A DNA stretch of 64,000 nt from Betaproteobacteria bacterium (GCA_016720065.1 JADJXY010000002.1:385001-449000); one strand, 5' to 3'. Shown: positions 18,483-29,157, numbered from the stretch's first letter. The notes: generated from the sequence alone by a model not told the origin. Numbers and translations are program-made.

Positions 18483-20519
18483 ATGGAAATGCAGAAACTC
18501 TACCTGCTCGTCCCCCTGGCGCCCCTGGTCGGCGCCATGATCGCCGGCCTCTTCTGCCGCGTCATCCCCCGCTGGGTGGCGCACACCGCCACCATTGCCG
18601 GGGTGGCCATCGCCTTCATCGCCTCCGTGATCATCTTCAAGGACGTGCTGGCCGGCCACACCTACAACGGCCCGGTCTATACCTGGCTCACCAGCGGCAA
18701 TTACAAATTCGAAGTCGGTTTCCTGATCGACACCCTGACCACCACCATGATGCTGGTGGTGACCTTCGTCTCCCTGATGGTGCATATCTACACCATCGGC
18801 TACATGCATGAAGATCCGGGTTACAACCGCTTCTTCAGCTACATCTCGTTGTTCACCTTCTCCATGCTGATGCTGGTGATGAGCAACAACTTCATGCAGC
18901 TCTTCTTCGGCTGGGAAGCCGTGGGCTTGGTCTCCTACCTGCTGATCGGCTTCTGGTATACCCGCCCGACGGCCATCTTCGCCAACATGAAGGCCTTCCT
19001 GGTGAACCGCGTCGGCGACTTCGGCTTCATCCTCGGTATCGGCCTGATCCTGACCTACACCGGCACCCTCGACTACGCCACGGTCTTCCAGAAGGCGCCC
19101 AGCCTGGCCGATACCACCATCAACATCTGGGGCACCGCCCAGTGGTCCCTGATGACGGTCACCTGCATCTGCCTGTTCATCGGCGCCATGGGCAAGTCGG
19201 CCCAGGTGCCGCTGCACGTCTGGTTGCCGGACTCGATGGAGGGCCCGACCCCGATCTCCGCCCTGATCCACGCGGCGACCATGGTCACCGCCGGCATCTT
19301 CATGGTGTCCCGCATGTCGCCCCTGTTCGAGCTGTCCACCACGGCGCTCTCCGTGGTCCTGGTGATCGGCGCCATCACCGCCCTGTTCATGGGCTTCCTG
19401 GGCATCATCCAGAACGACATCAAGCGCGTGGTCGCCTACTCGACCCTGTCCCAGCTCGGCTACATGACCGTCGCCCTGGGGGCCTCCGCCTACTCGGTGG
19501 CCATCTTCCACCTGATGACTCACGCCTTCTTCAAGGCCCTGCTGTTCCTCGGCGCCGGCTCGGTCATCATCGGCATGCACCACGACCAGGACATCCGCAA
19601 CATGGGCGGCCTGCGCAAGTACATGCCCATCACCTGGATCACCTCCCTGGTCGGTTCCCTGGCCCTGATCGGCACGCCCTTCCTGTCCGGCTTCTACTCC
19701 AAGGATTCCATCATAGAAGCGGTGGCGCTCTCGCACATCCCCGGTGCCAGCTTTGCCTACTTCGCGGTTCTGGCCGGCGTCTTCGTGACGGCCTTCTACT
19801 CCTTCCGCATGTATTTCCTGGTCTTCCACGGCGAGGAGCGCTTCGGCAAGGCCGATGACGCCCATCACCACGAGCACCACGGCGACCATGACGACGAGGA
19901 GGCTACCCACGACCATCACCATGGCCTGGCTCCCGGCCAGAAGCCCCACGAGACCCCCTGGGTGGTGTGGCTGCCCCTGGTGTTGCTGGCCATTCCCTCG
20001 GTCGCCATCGGCTATATCGCCATCGAGCCCATGCTCTTCGGTGACTACTTCAAGGGTGTGATCCACATTGACCACGAAGCCCATAGCGCCATGGAACACC
20101 TCAAGGAGCACTTCCACGGCGCCGCGGCCATGGGCGTCCACGCGCTCACCACCCTGCCGTTCTTCCTGGCCCTGGGCGGTGTCGTGCTCTCCTGGTTCTT
20201 CTACATGAAGCGACCCGACATCCCGGCTGCCATCCAGAAGAAGCTCATGCCCCTCTACACGCTGCTCGAAAACAAGTACTACTTCGACAAGTTCAACGAA
20301 GCCTTCTTTGCCGCTGGCGCGCGTCTCCTGGGCAAGGGTCTGTGGAAGGGCGGCGACGTCGCGGTCATCGACGGCGTCGTGGTCAACGGCTCGGCCAAGC
20401 TCGTGGGCCTCGTCTCCGCGGTCACCCGCCTCTTCCAGACCGGTTACGTCTATCACTACGCCTTCACCATGATCATCGGCCTCTTCGTGCTGATGACCCT
20501 GTGGATCAACCGCGCCTAA
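18483..20519 (+). CDS. nuoL: NADH-quinone oxidoreductase subunit L
   Basis: NuoL is the distal antiporter-like proton pump with the long lateral helix. The 678-residue protein is long for the family, with about 16 membrane helices and the conserved FFGWEAVGLVSYLLIGFW, WLPDSMEGPTPISALIHAAT and YSTLSQLGYM. Residues about 456-482 form a very His- and Asp-rich loop (HHHEHHGDHDDEE, then HDHHHG) between membrane segments. Similar His-rich insertions occur in some betaproteobacterial NuoL proteins; a metal-binding role is only inference. Confidence 0.97.
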   Translation: MEMQKLYLLVPLAPLVGAMIAGLFCRVIPRWVAHTATIAGVAIAFIASVIIFKDVLAGHTYNGPVYTWLTSGNYKFEVGFLIDTLTTTMMLVVTFVSLMVHIYTIGYMHEDPGYNRFFSYISLFTFSMLMLVMSNNFMQLFFGWEAVGLVSYLLIGFWYTRPTAIFANMKAFLVNRVGDFGFILGIGLILTYTGTLDYATVFQKAPSLADTTINIWGTAQWSLMTVTCICLFIGAMGKSAQVPLHVWLPDSMEGPTPISALIHAATMVTAGIFMVSRMSPLFELSTTALSVVLVIGAITALFMGFLGIIQNDIKRVVAYSTLSQLGYMTVALGASAYSVAIFHLMTHAFFKALLFLGAGSVIIGMHHDQDIRNMGGLRKYMPITWITSLVGSLALIGTPFLSGFYSKDSIIEAVALSHIPGASFAYFAVLAGVFVTAFYSFRMYFLVFHGEERFGKADDAHHHEHHGDHDDEEATHDHHHGLAPGQKPHETPWVVWLPLVLLAIPSVAIGYIAIEPMLFGDYFKGVIHIDHEAHSAMEHLKEHFHGAAAMGVHALTTLPFFLALGGVVLSWFFYMKRPDIPAAIQKKLMPLYTLLENKYYFDKFNEAFFAAGARLLGKGLWKGGDVAVIDGVVVNGSAKLVGLVSAVTRLFQTGYVYHYAFTMIIGLFVLMTLWINRA

Positions 20520-20540
20520 GGTAGAAAAGCTAGGAAAAAC

Positions 20541-22025
20541 ATGTCCAACACCCCGCTGCTTTCCCTCTCGATCTGGATTCCCATCCTCGCCGGCTTCCTG
20601 GTGCTGGCCACGGGCTCCGACCGCAATGCCCCGCTGGCGCGCGGGCTGGCCCTGGTGGGCGCCCTGGTCGGATTTTTGGTCACCCTGCCGCTGTGGTCCG
20701 GGTTCGACATGTCCACCAGCGCCATGCAGTTCGTCGAACTCAGCCCCTGGATTCCCCGTTTCAACATTAATTACCACCTGGGTGTCGATGGCATTTCCAT
20801 GCTCTTCGTCATCCTCAACGCCTTCGTCACCGTCATCGTGGTTCTGGCGGGCTGGCAGGTCATCGAGCAGAAGGTCGCCCAGTACAACGCCGCCTTCCTC
20901 ATCATGTCCGGCCTGATGAATGGCATCTTCGCCTCCCTCGACGGCATCCTGTTCTACGTCTTCTTCGAAGCCTCCCTCATCCCGATGTACCTCATCATCG
21001 GCGTGTGGGGCGGTCCGAACCGGGTGTATGCGGCCTTCAAGTTCTTCCTCTATACCCTCCTGGGCTCGCTGCTCTTCCTGGTCGCCCTGATGTACCTGTT
21101 CGTCCAGTCCAACGGCAGTTTCGAAATCCTGGAGTGGCACAAGCTGCCCATTCCTCTGGGCGCCCAGGTCTGGCTCTTCCTGGCCTTCCTCATCGCCTTC
21201 GCCGTCAAGGTGCCGATGTGGCCGGTCCACACCTGGTTGCCGGACGCCCACGTCGAGGCGCCCACCGGCGGCTCCATCGTCCTGGCAGCCATCGCGCTGA
21301 AGCTCGGTGCCTACGGTTTCCTGCGCTTCTCGCTACCCATCGCTCCGGATGCGTGCCACGAACTGGGATGGCTGGTGATCGCCATGTCCTTGATCGCCAT
21401 CGTCTATATTGGCTTCGTCGCCCTCGTCCAGGCCGACATGAAGAAGCTGGTGGCCTATTCGTCCATCGCCCACATGGGCTTCGTCACCCTGGGCTTCTTC
21501 ATGTTCAGCGCCATGGGGGTCGAGGGCGCTCTGGTGCAGATGATTTCCCACGGCTTCATTTCCGGCGCCATGTTCTTCTGCATCGGCGTCATGTACGACC
21601 GGGTGCACAGCCGGCAGATCGCCGATTACGGCGGTGTGGTGAATACCATGCCCAAGTTTGCCGCCTTCTTCATGCTTTTCGCCATGGCCAACTCGGGCCT
21701 CCCGGCCACCTCGGGTTTCGTGGGTGAGTTCATGGTCATCCTGGGTGCCGTCGAGTTCAATTTCTGGGTCGCGTTCGCCGCTGCCTCTTCCATGATCATG
21801 GGCGCCGCCTACAACCTCTGGATGTACAAGCGGGTGGTCTTCGGCGACATCGGCAATCACCATGTCGCCGAACTGAGCGATATCAACAAGCGGGAATTCC
21901 TCATTCTCGCCCTGCTGGCCGCCGGCACCCTCTGGATGGGGGTCTATCCGCAACCCTTCACCGAAGTCATGCATGCATCGGTCAACGACCTGCTGCAGCA
22001 CGTCGCCATCAGCAAGATCCAATAA
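20541..22025 (+). CDS. nuoM: NADH-quinone oxidoreductase subunit M
   Basis: NuoM is the second antiporter-like proton-pumping subunit. The 494-residue protein has about 14 membrane helices and the conserved FFEASLIPMYLIIG with its key glutamate, the lysine-bearing AFAVKVPMWPVHTWLPDAH, and YSSIAHMGFV. It begins 21 bases after nuoL. Confidence 0.97.
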   Translation: MSNTPLLSLSIWIPILAGFLVLATGSDRNAPLARGLALVGALVGFLVTLPLWSGFDMSTSAMQFVELSPWIPRFNINYHLGVDGISMLFVILNAFVTVIVVLAGWQVIEQKVAQYNAAFLIMSGLMNGIFASLDGILFYVFFEASLIPMYLIIGVWGGPNRVYAAFKFFLYTLLGSLLFLVALMYLFVQSNGSFEILEWHKLPIPLGAQVWLFLAFLIAFAVKVPMWPVHTWLPDAHVEAPTGGSIVLAAIALKLGAYGFLRFSLPIAPDACHELGWLVIAMSLIAIVYIGFVALVQADMKKLVAYSSIAHMGFVTLGFFMFSAMGVEGALVQMISHGFISGAMFFCIGVMYDRVHSRQIADYGGVVNTMPKFAAFFMLFAMANSGLPATSGFVGEFMVILGAVEFNFWVAFAAASSMIMGAAYNLWMYKRVVFGDIGNHHVAELSDINKREFLILALLAAGTLWMGVYPQPFTEVMHASVNDLLQHVAISKIQ

Positions 22026-22037
22026 ACGGTAGCCGAC

Positions 22038-23522
22038 ATGTTCGACAATTTCGTTGTCCCCGATCTCCTGCCCGCCGCGCCGGAACTCTTCCTGGCCGCG
22101 ATGGCCTCGATCCTTCTCCTGGTGGACCTCCTGGTCAAGGATCGCCGCCGCACCCTCACCTTTGCGCTCACCCAGTTGACCCTGGTCGGCTGCTTCGTCA
22201 TCCAGTACGGCGTTGCCAGCCCGCAGGTCATGTACACCTTCAGCAACATGTTCGTTGCTGACCTGATGGGTACCCTGCTCAAGCTCTTCCTCTATGTGAC
22301 GGTGATCGTCGTCCTCTTCTACTCCCGTGGCTACATCCTGGAGCGGGAGTCGATGAACAAGGGTGAGTACTACGTGCTGGCCCTCTTCGCCACCCTCGGC
22401 ATGATGGTGATGATTTCGGCCAATCACTTCGTCACCATCTACCTGGGCCTGGAACTTCTCTCGCTCTCGCTCTACGCCATGGTGGCCATGAACCGCGACT
22501 CGGTGGTGTCCAGCGAGGCGGCGATGAAGTACTTTGTTCTGGGCGCCCTGGCTTCCGGCATGCTGCTCTACGGCATGTCCATGATCTATGGTGCCACCGG
22601 CACGCTTGAAATCACCGGCATCGGCGAGCGTCTCGCCCATGGTGGAGCCAACAAGACCGTGCTCGTCTTCGGCCTCGTTTTCCTGGTCGCCGGTCTGGCC
22701 TTCAAGCTGGGTGTGGTTCCCTTCCACATGTGGATCCCGGACGTCTATCACGGTGCTCCCACCGCGGTTACCCTGTTCATCGGTTCCGCCCCCAAGCTGG
22801 CTGCCTTCGCCATCACCATCCGCCTTCTGGTCAATGGCCTTCTGGCCCTGGCGCTGGATTGGCAGGCCATGCTCATCATCCTGGCCGTGCTGTCCATGGC
22901 CATCGGCAATCTGGCGGCCATCGCCCAGACCAACCTGAAGCGCATGCTGGCCTACTCCGCCATTTCCCACATGGGCTTCATGCTCCTCGGCATCGTCAGC
23001 GGCGTGGTGGGGGGGCGTATCGACCCCAACCTGGTGCTCAACGCCTACAGTTCGTCCATGTTCTATGTCCTGGCCTACGTGCTCATGTCGGCCGGTTCCT
23101 TCGGCATGATTCTTCTGCTGGCCCGGTCTGGCTTCGAGGCGGATAACCTGGAAGACTTCAAGGGACTCAACAAGCGCAGCCCCTGGTTCGCCGGCATGAT
23201 GCTCATGCTCATGTTCTCCATGGCGGGTATTCCCTTCTTCGTCGGCTTCTTCGCCAAGTTTGCCGTTCTGCAGGCGGTGGTCATTTCCGGCTACATCTGG
23301 CTGGCCATCGTTGCAGTGGCCTTCTCGCTCATCGGCGCCTTCTACTACCTGCGCGTCGTCAAGCTCATGTACTTCGACGCGCCCAAGGACGACAGCCCCC
23401 TGAGCGCGCCCCTGGACACCCGCATCCTGGTTTCCGTCAACGCCCTGGTTGTGGCCCTTCTGGGTCTCTTCCCGGGGGATCTCGTTCAGTTGTGCACGGT
23501 GGCGCTGGCCCAATCGCTCTGA
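22038..23522 (+). CDS. nuoN: NADH-quinone oxidoreductase subunit N
   Basis: NuoN is the third antiporter-like subunit and the last gene of the operon. The 494-residue protein has about 14 membrane helices with GLELLSLSLYAMVAM, FKLGVVPFHMWIPDVYHGAP and YSAISHMGFM. A strong terminator lies 22 bases after the stop, closing the complete 14-gene set nuoA to nuoN. Confidence 0.97.
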   Translation: MFDNFVVPDLLPAAPELFLAAMASILLLVDLLVKDRRRTLTFALTQLTLVGCFVIQYGVASPQVMYTFSNMFVADLMGTLLKLFLYVTVIVVLFYSRGYILERESMNKGEYYVLALFATLGMMVMISANHFVTIYLGLELLSLSLYAMVAMNRDSVVSSEAAMKYFVLGALASGMLLYGMSMIYGATGTLEITGIGERLAHGGANKTVLVFGLVFLVAGLAFKLGVVPFHMWIPDVYHGAPTAVTLFIGSAPKLAAFAITIRLLVNGLLALALDWQAMLIILAVLSMAIGNLAAIAQTNLKRMLAYSAISHMGFMLLGIVSGVVGGRIDPNLVLNAYSSSMFYVLAYVLMSAGSFGMILLLARSGFEADNLEDFKGLNKRSPWFAGMMLMLMFSMAGIPFFVGFFAKFAVLQAVVISGYIWLAIVAVAFSLIGAFYYLRVVKLMYFDAPKDDSPLSAPLDTRILVSVNALVVALLGLFPGDLVQLCTVALAQSL

Positions 23523-23544
23523 CCGCCGCAGCAGCCTCGCCTCA

Positions 23545-23570
23545 AACGCCCCGCCCGCCGGGGCGTTTTG
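23545..23570 (+). terminator. Rho-independent terminator of the nuo operon
   Basis: An 8-bp perfect stem (AACGCCCC 23545-23552, GGGGCGTT 23560-23567) with a 7-base loop is followed by TTTTG. It directly follows nuoN and precedes a gene with its own ribosome site. Confidence 0.85.
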
Positions 23571-23583
23571 CTTGGAGTAGACC

Positions 23584-24273
23584 GTGATTCCCGACCATCC
23601 CCATCTGACCGAAGAACCCCTTGCCAGCGAAGTCGCCTTCAAAGGCTGCCTGCTGGAAGTACGCTGCGACCGCGTACGTCTGCCCAATGGCGCGGAGTCG
23701 ATCCGGGAATACGTCGTCCATCCGGGGGCGGTGGTCATCATCCCGGTGCTCGACAACGGAGCCCTGCTCTTCGAACGCCAGTTCCGCTATCCCTTGCGCA
23801 GGGCATTTCTGGAACTCCCGGCTGGCAAGATCGACACCGGCGAGGACATCCTGCTCGCTGGCCAGCGCGAACTCCTCGAAGAAACCGGCTACGAGGCTTC
23901 CTCCTGGGACTACCTGGGCGTGATGCACCCCTGCATCGGATACTCCGACGAACGCATCGAAATCTTTCTTGCCCGAGGCTTACGCCAAGTGGCGGGCCAG
24001 TCTCTGGACCACAACGAGTTCCTCGATCTTCTGGAACTCGCCCCCGAGGCGGCGCGGGAAGCGGTGTTCAGGGGCGAGATCACCGACGCCAAGACCATTA
24101 CGGCGCTCTATTGGGCTGAAGCGCTGTTCAGCCGGAAGTGGTCGCCTTGCGGGAGCGAGGGGGCAGGGAATTCGGCCATCCTGCGTGCAGCAGCAGTCAA
24201 ATCCCCAGCATCCCCCGCTCCCGCAGAAAAGCGATCACCGTCTCCAGGCCCTCGCCGGTCTTCAGGTTGGTGA
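23584..24273 (+). CDS. Nudix hydrolase, ADP-ribose pyrophosphatase-like
   Basis: This Nudix enzyme probably cleaves ADP-ribose or related sugar nucleotides. It has a perfect Nudix box, G-x5-E-x7-RELLEETGY, at residues 81-103, and the upstream PVLDNGALLFERQFRYP that typifies NudF-like proteins. The start is GTG 23584, with GGAG seven bases upstream. At 229 residues it is longer than usual: the last ~25 residues are basic and Pro/Ser-rich, have no family character, and lie antisense to the 3' end of ureG (24197-24273). The natural stop may have been lost. Confidence 0.85.
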   Translation: MIPDHPHLTEEPLASEVAFKGCLLEVRCDRVRLPNGAESIREYVVHPGAVVIIPVLDNGALLFERQFRYPLRRAFLELPAGKIDTGEDILLAGQRELLEETGYEASSWDYLGVMHPCIGYSDERIEIFLARGLRQVAGQSLDHNEFLDLLELAPEAAREAVFRGEITDAKTITALYWAEALFSRKWSPCGSEGAGNSAILRAAAVKSPASPAPAEKRSPSPGPRRSSGW

Positions 24274-24808
24274 ACACGAAGGGGCGATCACCGCGCTGGG
24301 CTTTGGCGTCGCGGGCCATGACTTCCAGGGAGGCGCCCACCAGGGGTGCGAGGTCGATCTTGTTGATGACCAGGAGGTCGGACTTGGTGATACCCGGCCC
24401 GCCCTTGCGGGGGATCTTTTCGCCGGCGGCCACGTCGATGACGTAGAGGGTGAGGTCCGAGAGCTCCGGCGAGAAGGTTGCCGCCAGGTTGTCGCCGCCG
24501 GATTCGACCAGGATCAATTCGACGCCGGGGAAAGCCCGTTGCAGACGGTCCACCGCTTCGAGGTTGATGGAGGCGTCCTCGCGGATGGCGGTGTGGGGGC
24601 AGCCGCCGGTTTCGACGCCGATGATGCGTTCCGCCGCCAGGGCGGAATGGGCGACGAGGAACTTGGCGTCCTCGGCGGTGTAGATGTCGTTGGTGACGAC
24701 GGCCATGTCGATGCGGTCCCGGAGGGCCTGGCAGAGGGCGAGGGTGAGGGCGGTCTTGCCGGAGCCGACGGGGCCGCCGATGCCGACGCGGAGAGCGGGT
24801 GTGGACAT
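24197..24808 (-). CDS. ureG: Urease accessory GTPase UreG
   Basis: UreG is the SIMIBI-class GTPase that couples GTP hydrolysis to nickel delivery into urease with UreD and UreF. ATG 24808 gives 203 residues, the usual length. It shows the P-loop GGPVGSGKTAL (about 11-21), VVTNDIYTAEDAKFL, the metal-site Cys-Pro-His in ETGGCPHTAIRED, ESGGDNLAATFSPEL and NKIDLAPLVG. It is the last gene of the ure operon, two bases after the ureF stop, and its 3' end overlaps the Nudix gene on the other strand. Confidence 0.97.
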   Translation of the reverse strand: MSTPALRVGIGGPVGSGKTALTLALCQALRDRIDMAVVTNDIYTAEDAKFLVAHSALAAERIIGVETGGCPHTAIREDASINLEAVDRLQRAFPGVELILVESGGDNLAATFSPELSDLTLYVIDVAAGEKIPRKGGPGITKSDLLVINKIDLAPLVGASLEVMARDAKAQRGDRPFVFTNLKTGEGLETVIAFLRERGMLGI

Positions 24809-24810
24809 AT

Positions 24811-25503
24811 TCAGGAGCGGAAGAGGCGGGAGTACTGGGTTTCGTGACGGCAACTGGCGATGGCGAGGGCCGGCGCGGTGTTGCACCAGGAGGCGGGCGG
24901 CAAGGCGAGGGCTGCCGCGACGGTCTGGGGAATGCGGGCCCCGAGACCGGCCAGGAGGCGCTGGCCGGCGGCCTGCCCCAGGGGGACAGCCTTGAGGGCG
25001 GCGATCACCTGATTTTCGGCCCAGGACCAGAGGTAGGCCGCCAGGGCGGCTCCCTCCTCGAGGGCCCAGGCCCTTGCAAACCCTGCCCACAGGAGGGGAA
25101 AGGACACTTCCGTCCGGGGCGCCGACCAGGCCAGAAGGGGTTCCAGGCAGGGGTCGCCGAGTTCGCGGGCCAGGCGGCGCAGGGAAAAGCCCATCTGCAC
25201 GGTTTCCGCGCGCAGTTCCGCCGCTTCCCGGCTGGCGAGGAAGAGGGCGTCCAGGGCGTCGAGGCGGGTCGTATCCTGCGTTTGCCAGGCGGTCAGGGCG
25301 GCGGCCAGCAGAGGCAATTCGAAACGGCCCAGGCCCAGCTCCAGAAAATCGCCGATCCACTGGCCGGCGCTGGCCTCGTCGCTGACGGTGCCGCATTGCA
25401 CCGCCCATTCGAGTCCCTGGGAGTAGGTATAGGCCCCCACCGGCAGGGCCGGGCTGGCCAGTTGCAGCAGGCGGGCGAGGGGGAGGAGGGAAGCGGCGCT
25501 CAA
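24811..25503 (-). CDS. ureF: Urease accessory protein UreF
   Basis: UreF bridges UreG and UreD during urease activation. I chose TTG 25503 (230 residues), which places LLQLASPALPVGAYTYSQGLEWAV at the N-terminus as in other UreF proteins; TTG 25548 would add 15 residues, so the start is uncertain. The protein is all-helical, with the conserved PLLWAGFARAW and LWSWAENQVIAALK regions. It is separated from the upstream DUF1161 gene by about 205 bases without a recognisable gene, and from ureG by two bases. Confidence 0.93.
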   Translation of the reverse strand: MSAASLLPLARLLQLASPALPVGAYTYSQGLEWAVQCGTVSDEASAGQWIGDFLELGLGRFELPLLAAALTAWQTQDTTRLDALDALFLASREAAELRAETVQMGFSLRRLARELGDPCLEPLLAWSAPRTEVSFPLLWAGFARAWALEEGAALAAYLWSWAENQVIAALKAVPLGQAAGQRLLAGLGARIPQTVAAALALPPASWCNTAPALAIASCRHETQYSRLFRS

Positions 25504-25708
25504 AGTGCGAGTCCCCGAATAGCGCCCGTGGAAGCCGTGCAGCGCCAATTGTGCGGGGGGACTGCCGGGTTACAGGCCGCGGCGCAGGGAGAGGGGTTTG
25601 CGGACGCGCCCTGGCTTTGCCATCGACCTCGCTCCCTTGTTGCGGGTGACAGGGGGCTGCGGCCCTGCCACGCCCTGCCCGGAAACGGCGCGGGGCCGGG
25701 GCGCGGGA

Positions 25709-25960
25709 TTATTCCGCGTCCGCCTTGTTGTCGGACTTGCCCCGCTCGAGCATGACCTTCCTGGAGCCTCGCTCGCAGCGCCCGACTTCCTTGCCCGGGT
25801 GCTTCTCTTCCACCGGCACGGCCTTCAGCTGGTAGTCGGTGACGTGCTTGGATTCCAGACGGCGGGAAATCTTGTCGATCAATTCGTCGCAGTCCAGGCC
25901 GGCCGCCGGGGCGGGCAGCGCGAAGCCGGCCAGGGCCAGCAGGGTGAGCAGGTGTTTCAT
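25709..25960 (-). CDS. Small secreted DUF1161-like protein
   Basis: This 83-residue protein has a clear signal peptide (MKHLLTLLALAGFALPAPAAG) and a mature domain beginning DCDELIDKISRRLE, with a second cysteine in GRCERGSRKVM. That two-cysteine pattern fits DUF1161, a family of small periplasmic proteins of unknown function. It lies on the same strand between ureE and ureF, where no gene is normally found, so it interrupts the standard ureEFG order. Whether it has any role with urease or nickel is unknown. Confidence 0.75.
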   Translation of the reverse strand: MKHLLTLLALAGFALPAPAAGLDCDELIDKISRRLESKHVTDYQLKAVPVEEKHPGKEVGRCERGSRKVMLERGKSDNKADAE

Positions 25961-26048
25961 GAACGGCTTCCTCCATGATTATTCTGATCCGAAGGCTAGC
26001 CCCCACGGCGGTACTTGTCCATTGTCATTGGGGAGGAGGCGGCGCCGT

Positions 26049-26573
26049 TCAGCGAAATTGATGGATTTTGGGCACGGATCGGTGCGGGCCGTGGCCGGGG
26101 TGGTGTAAATCGGGCCCTTCTCCGCCGGCCCCGTGGGCATGTCCGCCGCCGTAGGCGCCCGATTCCGGCTGGAAGGGCGCTTCAGCCTCCCGCACGGTGC
26201 AGCCCAGGCCCTGCACCATCGCTGCCAGCACGTGGTCGGCCTGGAAGCGCAGGCGGCCGCCGCTGGCGGTGGCTTCGATCTGGACCGGAACATGGCGGTT
26301 GCCCAGGTGGTAGGCCGCCCGGGCGAAGAGCAGAGGGCTGTCGGCGCTGGCCTCGATGAGAGCCTCCGATGCGGCGGTGACTTCCACCACGGTGGCGTCG
26401 TCCTCGGCCATCAGACGGTCGCCGTTGTGCAGGGGGGCGCCCCTTTCGAGGAAGATGCCCGCCTCGCGGCCGGAAGCCAGAATCACCCTGAGGCGGGTGC
26501 GCTTCCTTTCGTCGTAGGGCAGGGCGACGGAATCGGTGGCCGGGGCGTCGGTACGGCGATTCAGAATGAGCAT
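26049..26573 (-). CDS. ureE: Urease accessory protein UreE
   Basis: UreE is the nickel metallochaperone that hands Ni to UreG. ATG 26573 gives 174 residues. It has the N-terminal peptide-binding domain (ERGAPLHNGDRLMAEDD) and the metal-binding domain with AYHLGNRHVPVQI and DHVLAAMVQGLG. The C-terminal tail is His-rich (GGGHAHG, then HHPGHGPH), typical of nickel-storing forms. It lies 8 bases after ureC and precedes the DUF1161 gene. Confidence 0.96.
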   Translation of the reverse strand: MLILNRRTDAPATDSVALPYDERKRTRLRVILASGREAGIFLERGAPLHNGDRLMAEDDATVVEVTAASEALIEASADSPLLFARAAYHLGNRHVPVQIEATASGGRLRFQADHVLAAMVQGLGCTVREAEAPFQPESGAYGGGHAHGAGGEGPDLHHPGHGPHRSVPKIHQFR

Positions 26574-26581
26574 GGAAGGGT

Positions 26582-28288
<1,707 letters not shown>

Positions 28289-28336
28289 TGAACAACCCTC
28301 CAGCGATGTAAAAGACGCGAAGTGTCTCCGTTATCC

Positions 28337-28363
28337 CCCCTCGCCCGCATCGCGGGAGAGGGG
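28337..28363. repeat. REP-like hairpin between ureB and ureC
   Basis: A 12-bp inverted repeat with one mismatch (CCCCTCGCCCGC / GCGGGAGAGGGG) flanks a 3-base loop. It is followed by GCCGGGGGTGAGGG. This is the kind of dispersed REP-like sequence seen in intergenic DNA of many GC-rich proteobacteria. No T-tract follows on either strand, so it is not an obvious terminator, but it could pause or stabilise the ure mRNA. Confidence 0.55.
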
Positions 28364-28493
28364 CCGGGGGTGAGGGAAACGGGCGTTTCGGATCCATCCA
28401 TGGCTTTGTATGTCCCCGCGGCAGCCCGTTCGCTGCGCGATGTCCTCCCCGCGGGAGGGAGAGCGCCCCCTTCGGGCGGCCGGGCGGGGGCGC

Positions 28494-28799
28494 TCACAGC
28501 GCCCCCTGGATCAAGCCGCGAAAGCCGTAGACCTTGCGGTCTCCGGCCAGGGCGACGAGTTGCACGGTGCGCGACTGGCCCGGCTCGAAGCGCACCGCGG
28601 TGCCGGCGGCGATATCGAGGCGGTAGCCCCGCGCCGCTTCCCGGTCGAAGGCCAGGGCGGCGTTGGTTTCGAAGAAATGGTAGTGGGAACCGACCTGGAT
28701 CGGCCGGTCGCCGGTATTGGCCACCGACAGCGTGAGCGTCGGGCGGCCGGCGTTCAGTTCGATTTCGCCGGCTTGGGCGAGGAGTTCACCGGGGATCAT
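28494..28799 (-). CDS. ureB: Urease beta subunit
   Basis: UreB is a structural urease subunit in the UreABC trimer. ATG 28799 gives 101 residues, the usual length for separate beta subunits. It shows MIPGELL at the N-terminus, then NTGDRPIQVGSHYHFFETN and AAGTAVRFEPGQSRTVQLV, ending in KVYGFRGLIQGAL, all family hallmarks. ureA lies 41 bases upstream. Confidence 0.97.
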   Translation of the reverse strand: MIPGELLAQAGEIELNAGRPTLTLSVANTGDRPIQVGSHYHFFETNAALAFDREAARGYRLDIAAGTAVRFEPGQSRTVQLVALAGDRKVYGFRGLIQGAL

Positions 28800-28840
28800 G
28801 GCGGGCCTTCGGGGGAAAGGGAGAGGGGAGAAGGGCGGAA

Positions 28841-29143
28841 TCAGGGGATCGGGTGGTGGACGGTGACCAGTTTGGTGCCGTCGGGGAAGGTCGCCTCCAC
28901 CTGGATGTCGGGGATCATTTCCGGCACGCCATCCATCACCTGGGCGCGGGACAGGACGCGGGTGCCGGCGTGCATCAGTTCGGCCACCGGGCGGCCCTCC
29001 CGGGCCCCTTCCAGGATGGCGCAGGTGATGAGGGCCACCGCCTCCGGGTAGTTGAGCTTCATTCCCTTGGCCAGCCGGCGCTCGGCCAGGAGACCGGCGG
29101 TGAAGATGAGGAGCTTGTCCTTTTCGCGGGGGGTGAGTTCCAT
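28841..29143 (-). CDS. ureA: Urease gamma subunit
   Basis: UreA is the small structural subunit of urease. The 100-residue protein begins MELTPREKDKLLIFTAGLLA and contains KLNYPEAVALITCAILEGAR and the C-terminal FPDGTKLVTVHHPIP, all typical. It lies 14 bases after ureD and 41 bases before ureB. Subunits are encoded separately (A, B, C), as in most proteobacteria. Confidence 0.97.
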   Translation of the reverse strand: MELTPREKDKLLIFTAGLLAERRLAKGMKLNYPEAVALITCAILEGAREGRPVAELMHAGTRVLSRAQVMDGVPEMIPDIQVEATFPDGTKLVTVHHPIP

Positions 29144-29157
29144 GGGGGAAATCCTTG

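Noticed and set aside
18477..21251. 924-codon minus-strand open frame opposite nuoL-nuoM
   Set aside because: Artifact of codon bias in membrane-protein genes; His/Gln/Asp-rich translation with no recognisable domain, and both plus-strand genes are certain.
21333..23756. 807-codon minus-strand open frame opposite nuoM-nuoN
   Set aside because: Antisense shadow of confidently identified complex I subunits, crossing the nuo terminator; composition is low-complexity.
24809..25408. N-terminal extension of ureG to 403 codons
   Set aside because: The extra 200 codons lie over ureF in another frame and have no UreG similarity; the family start at 24808 fits exactly.
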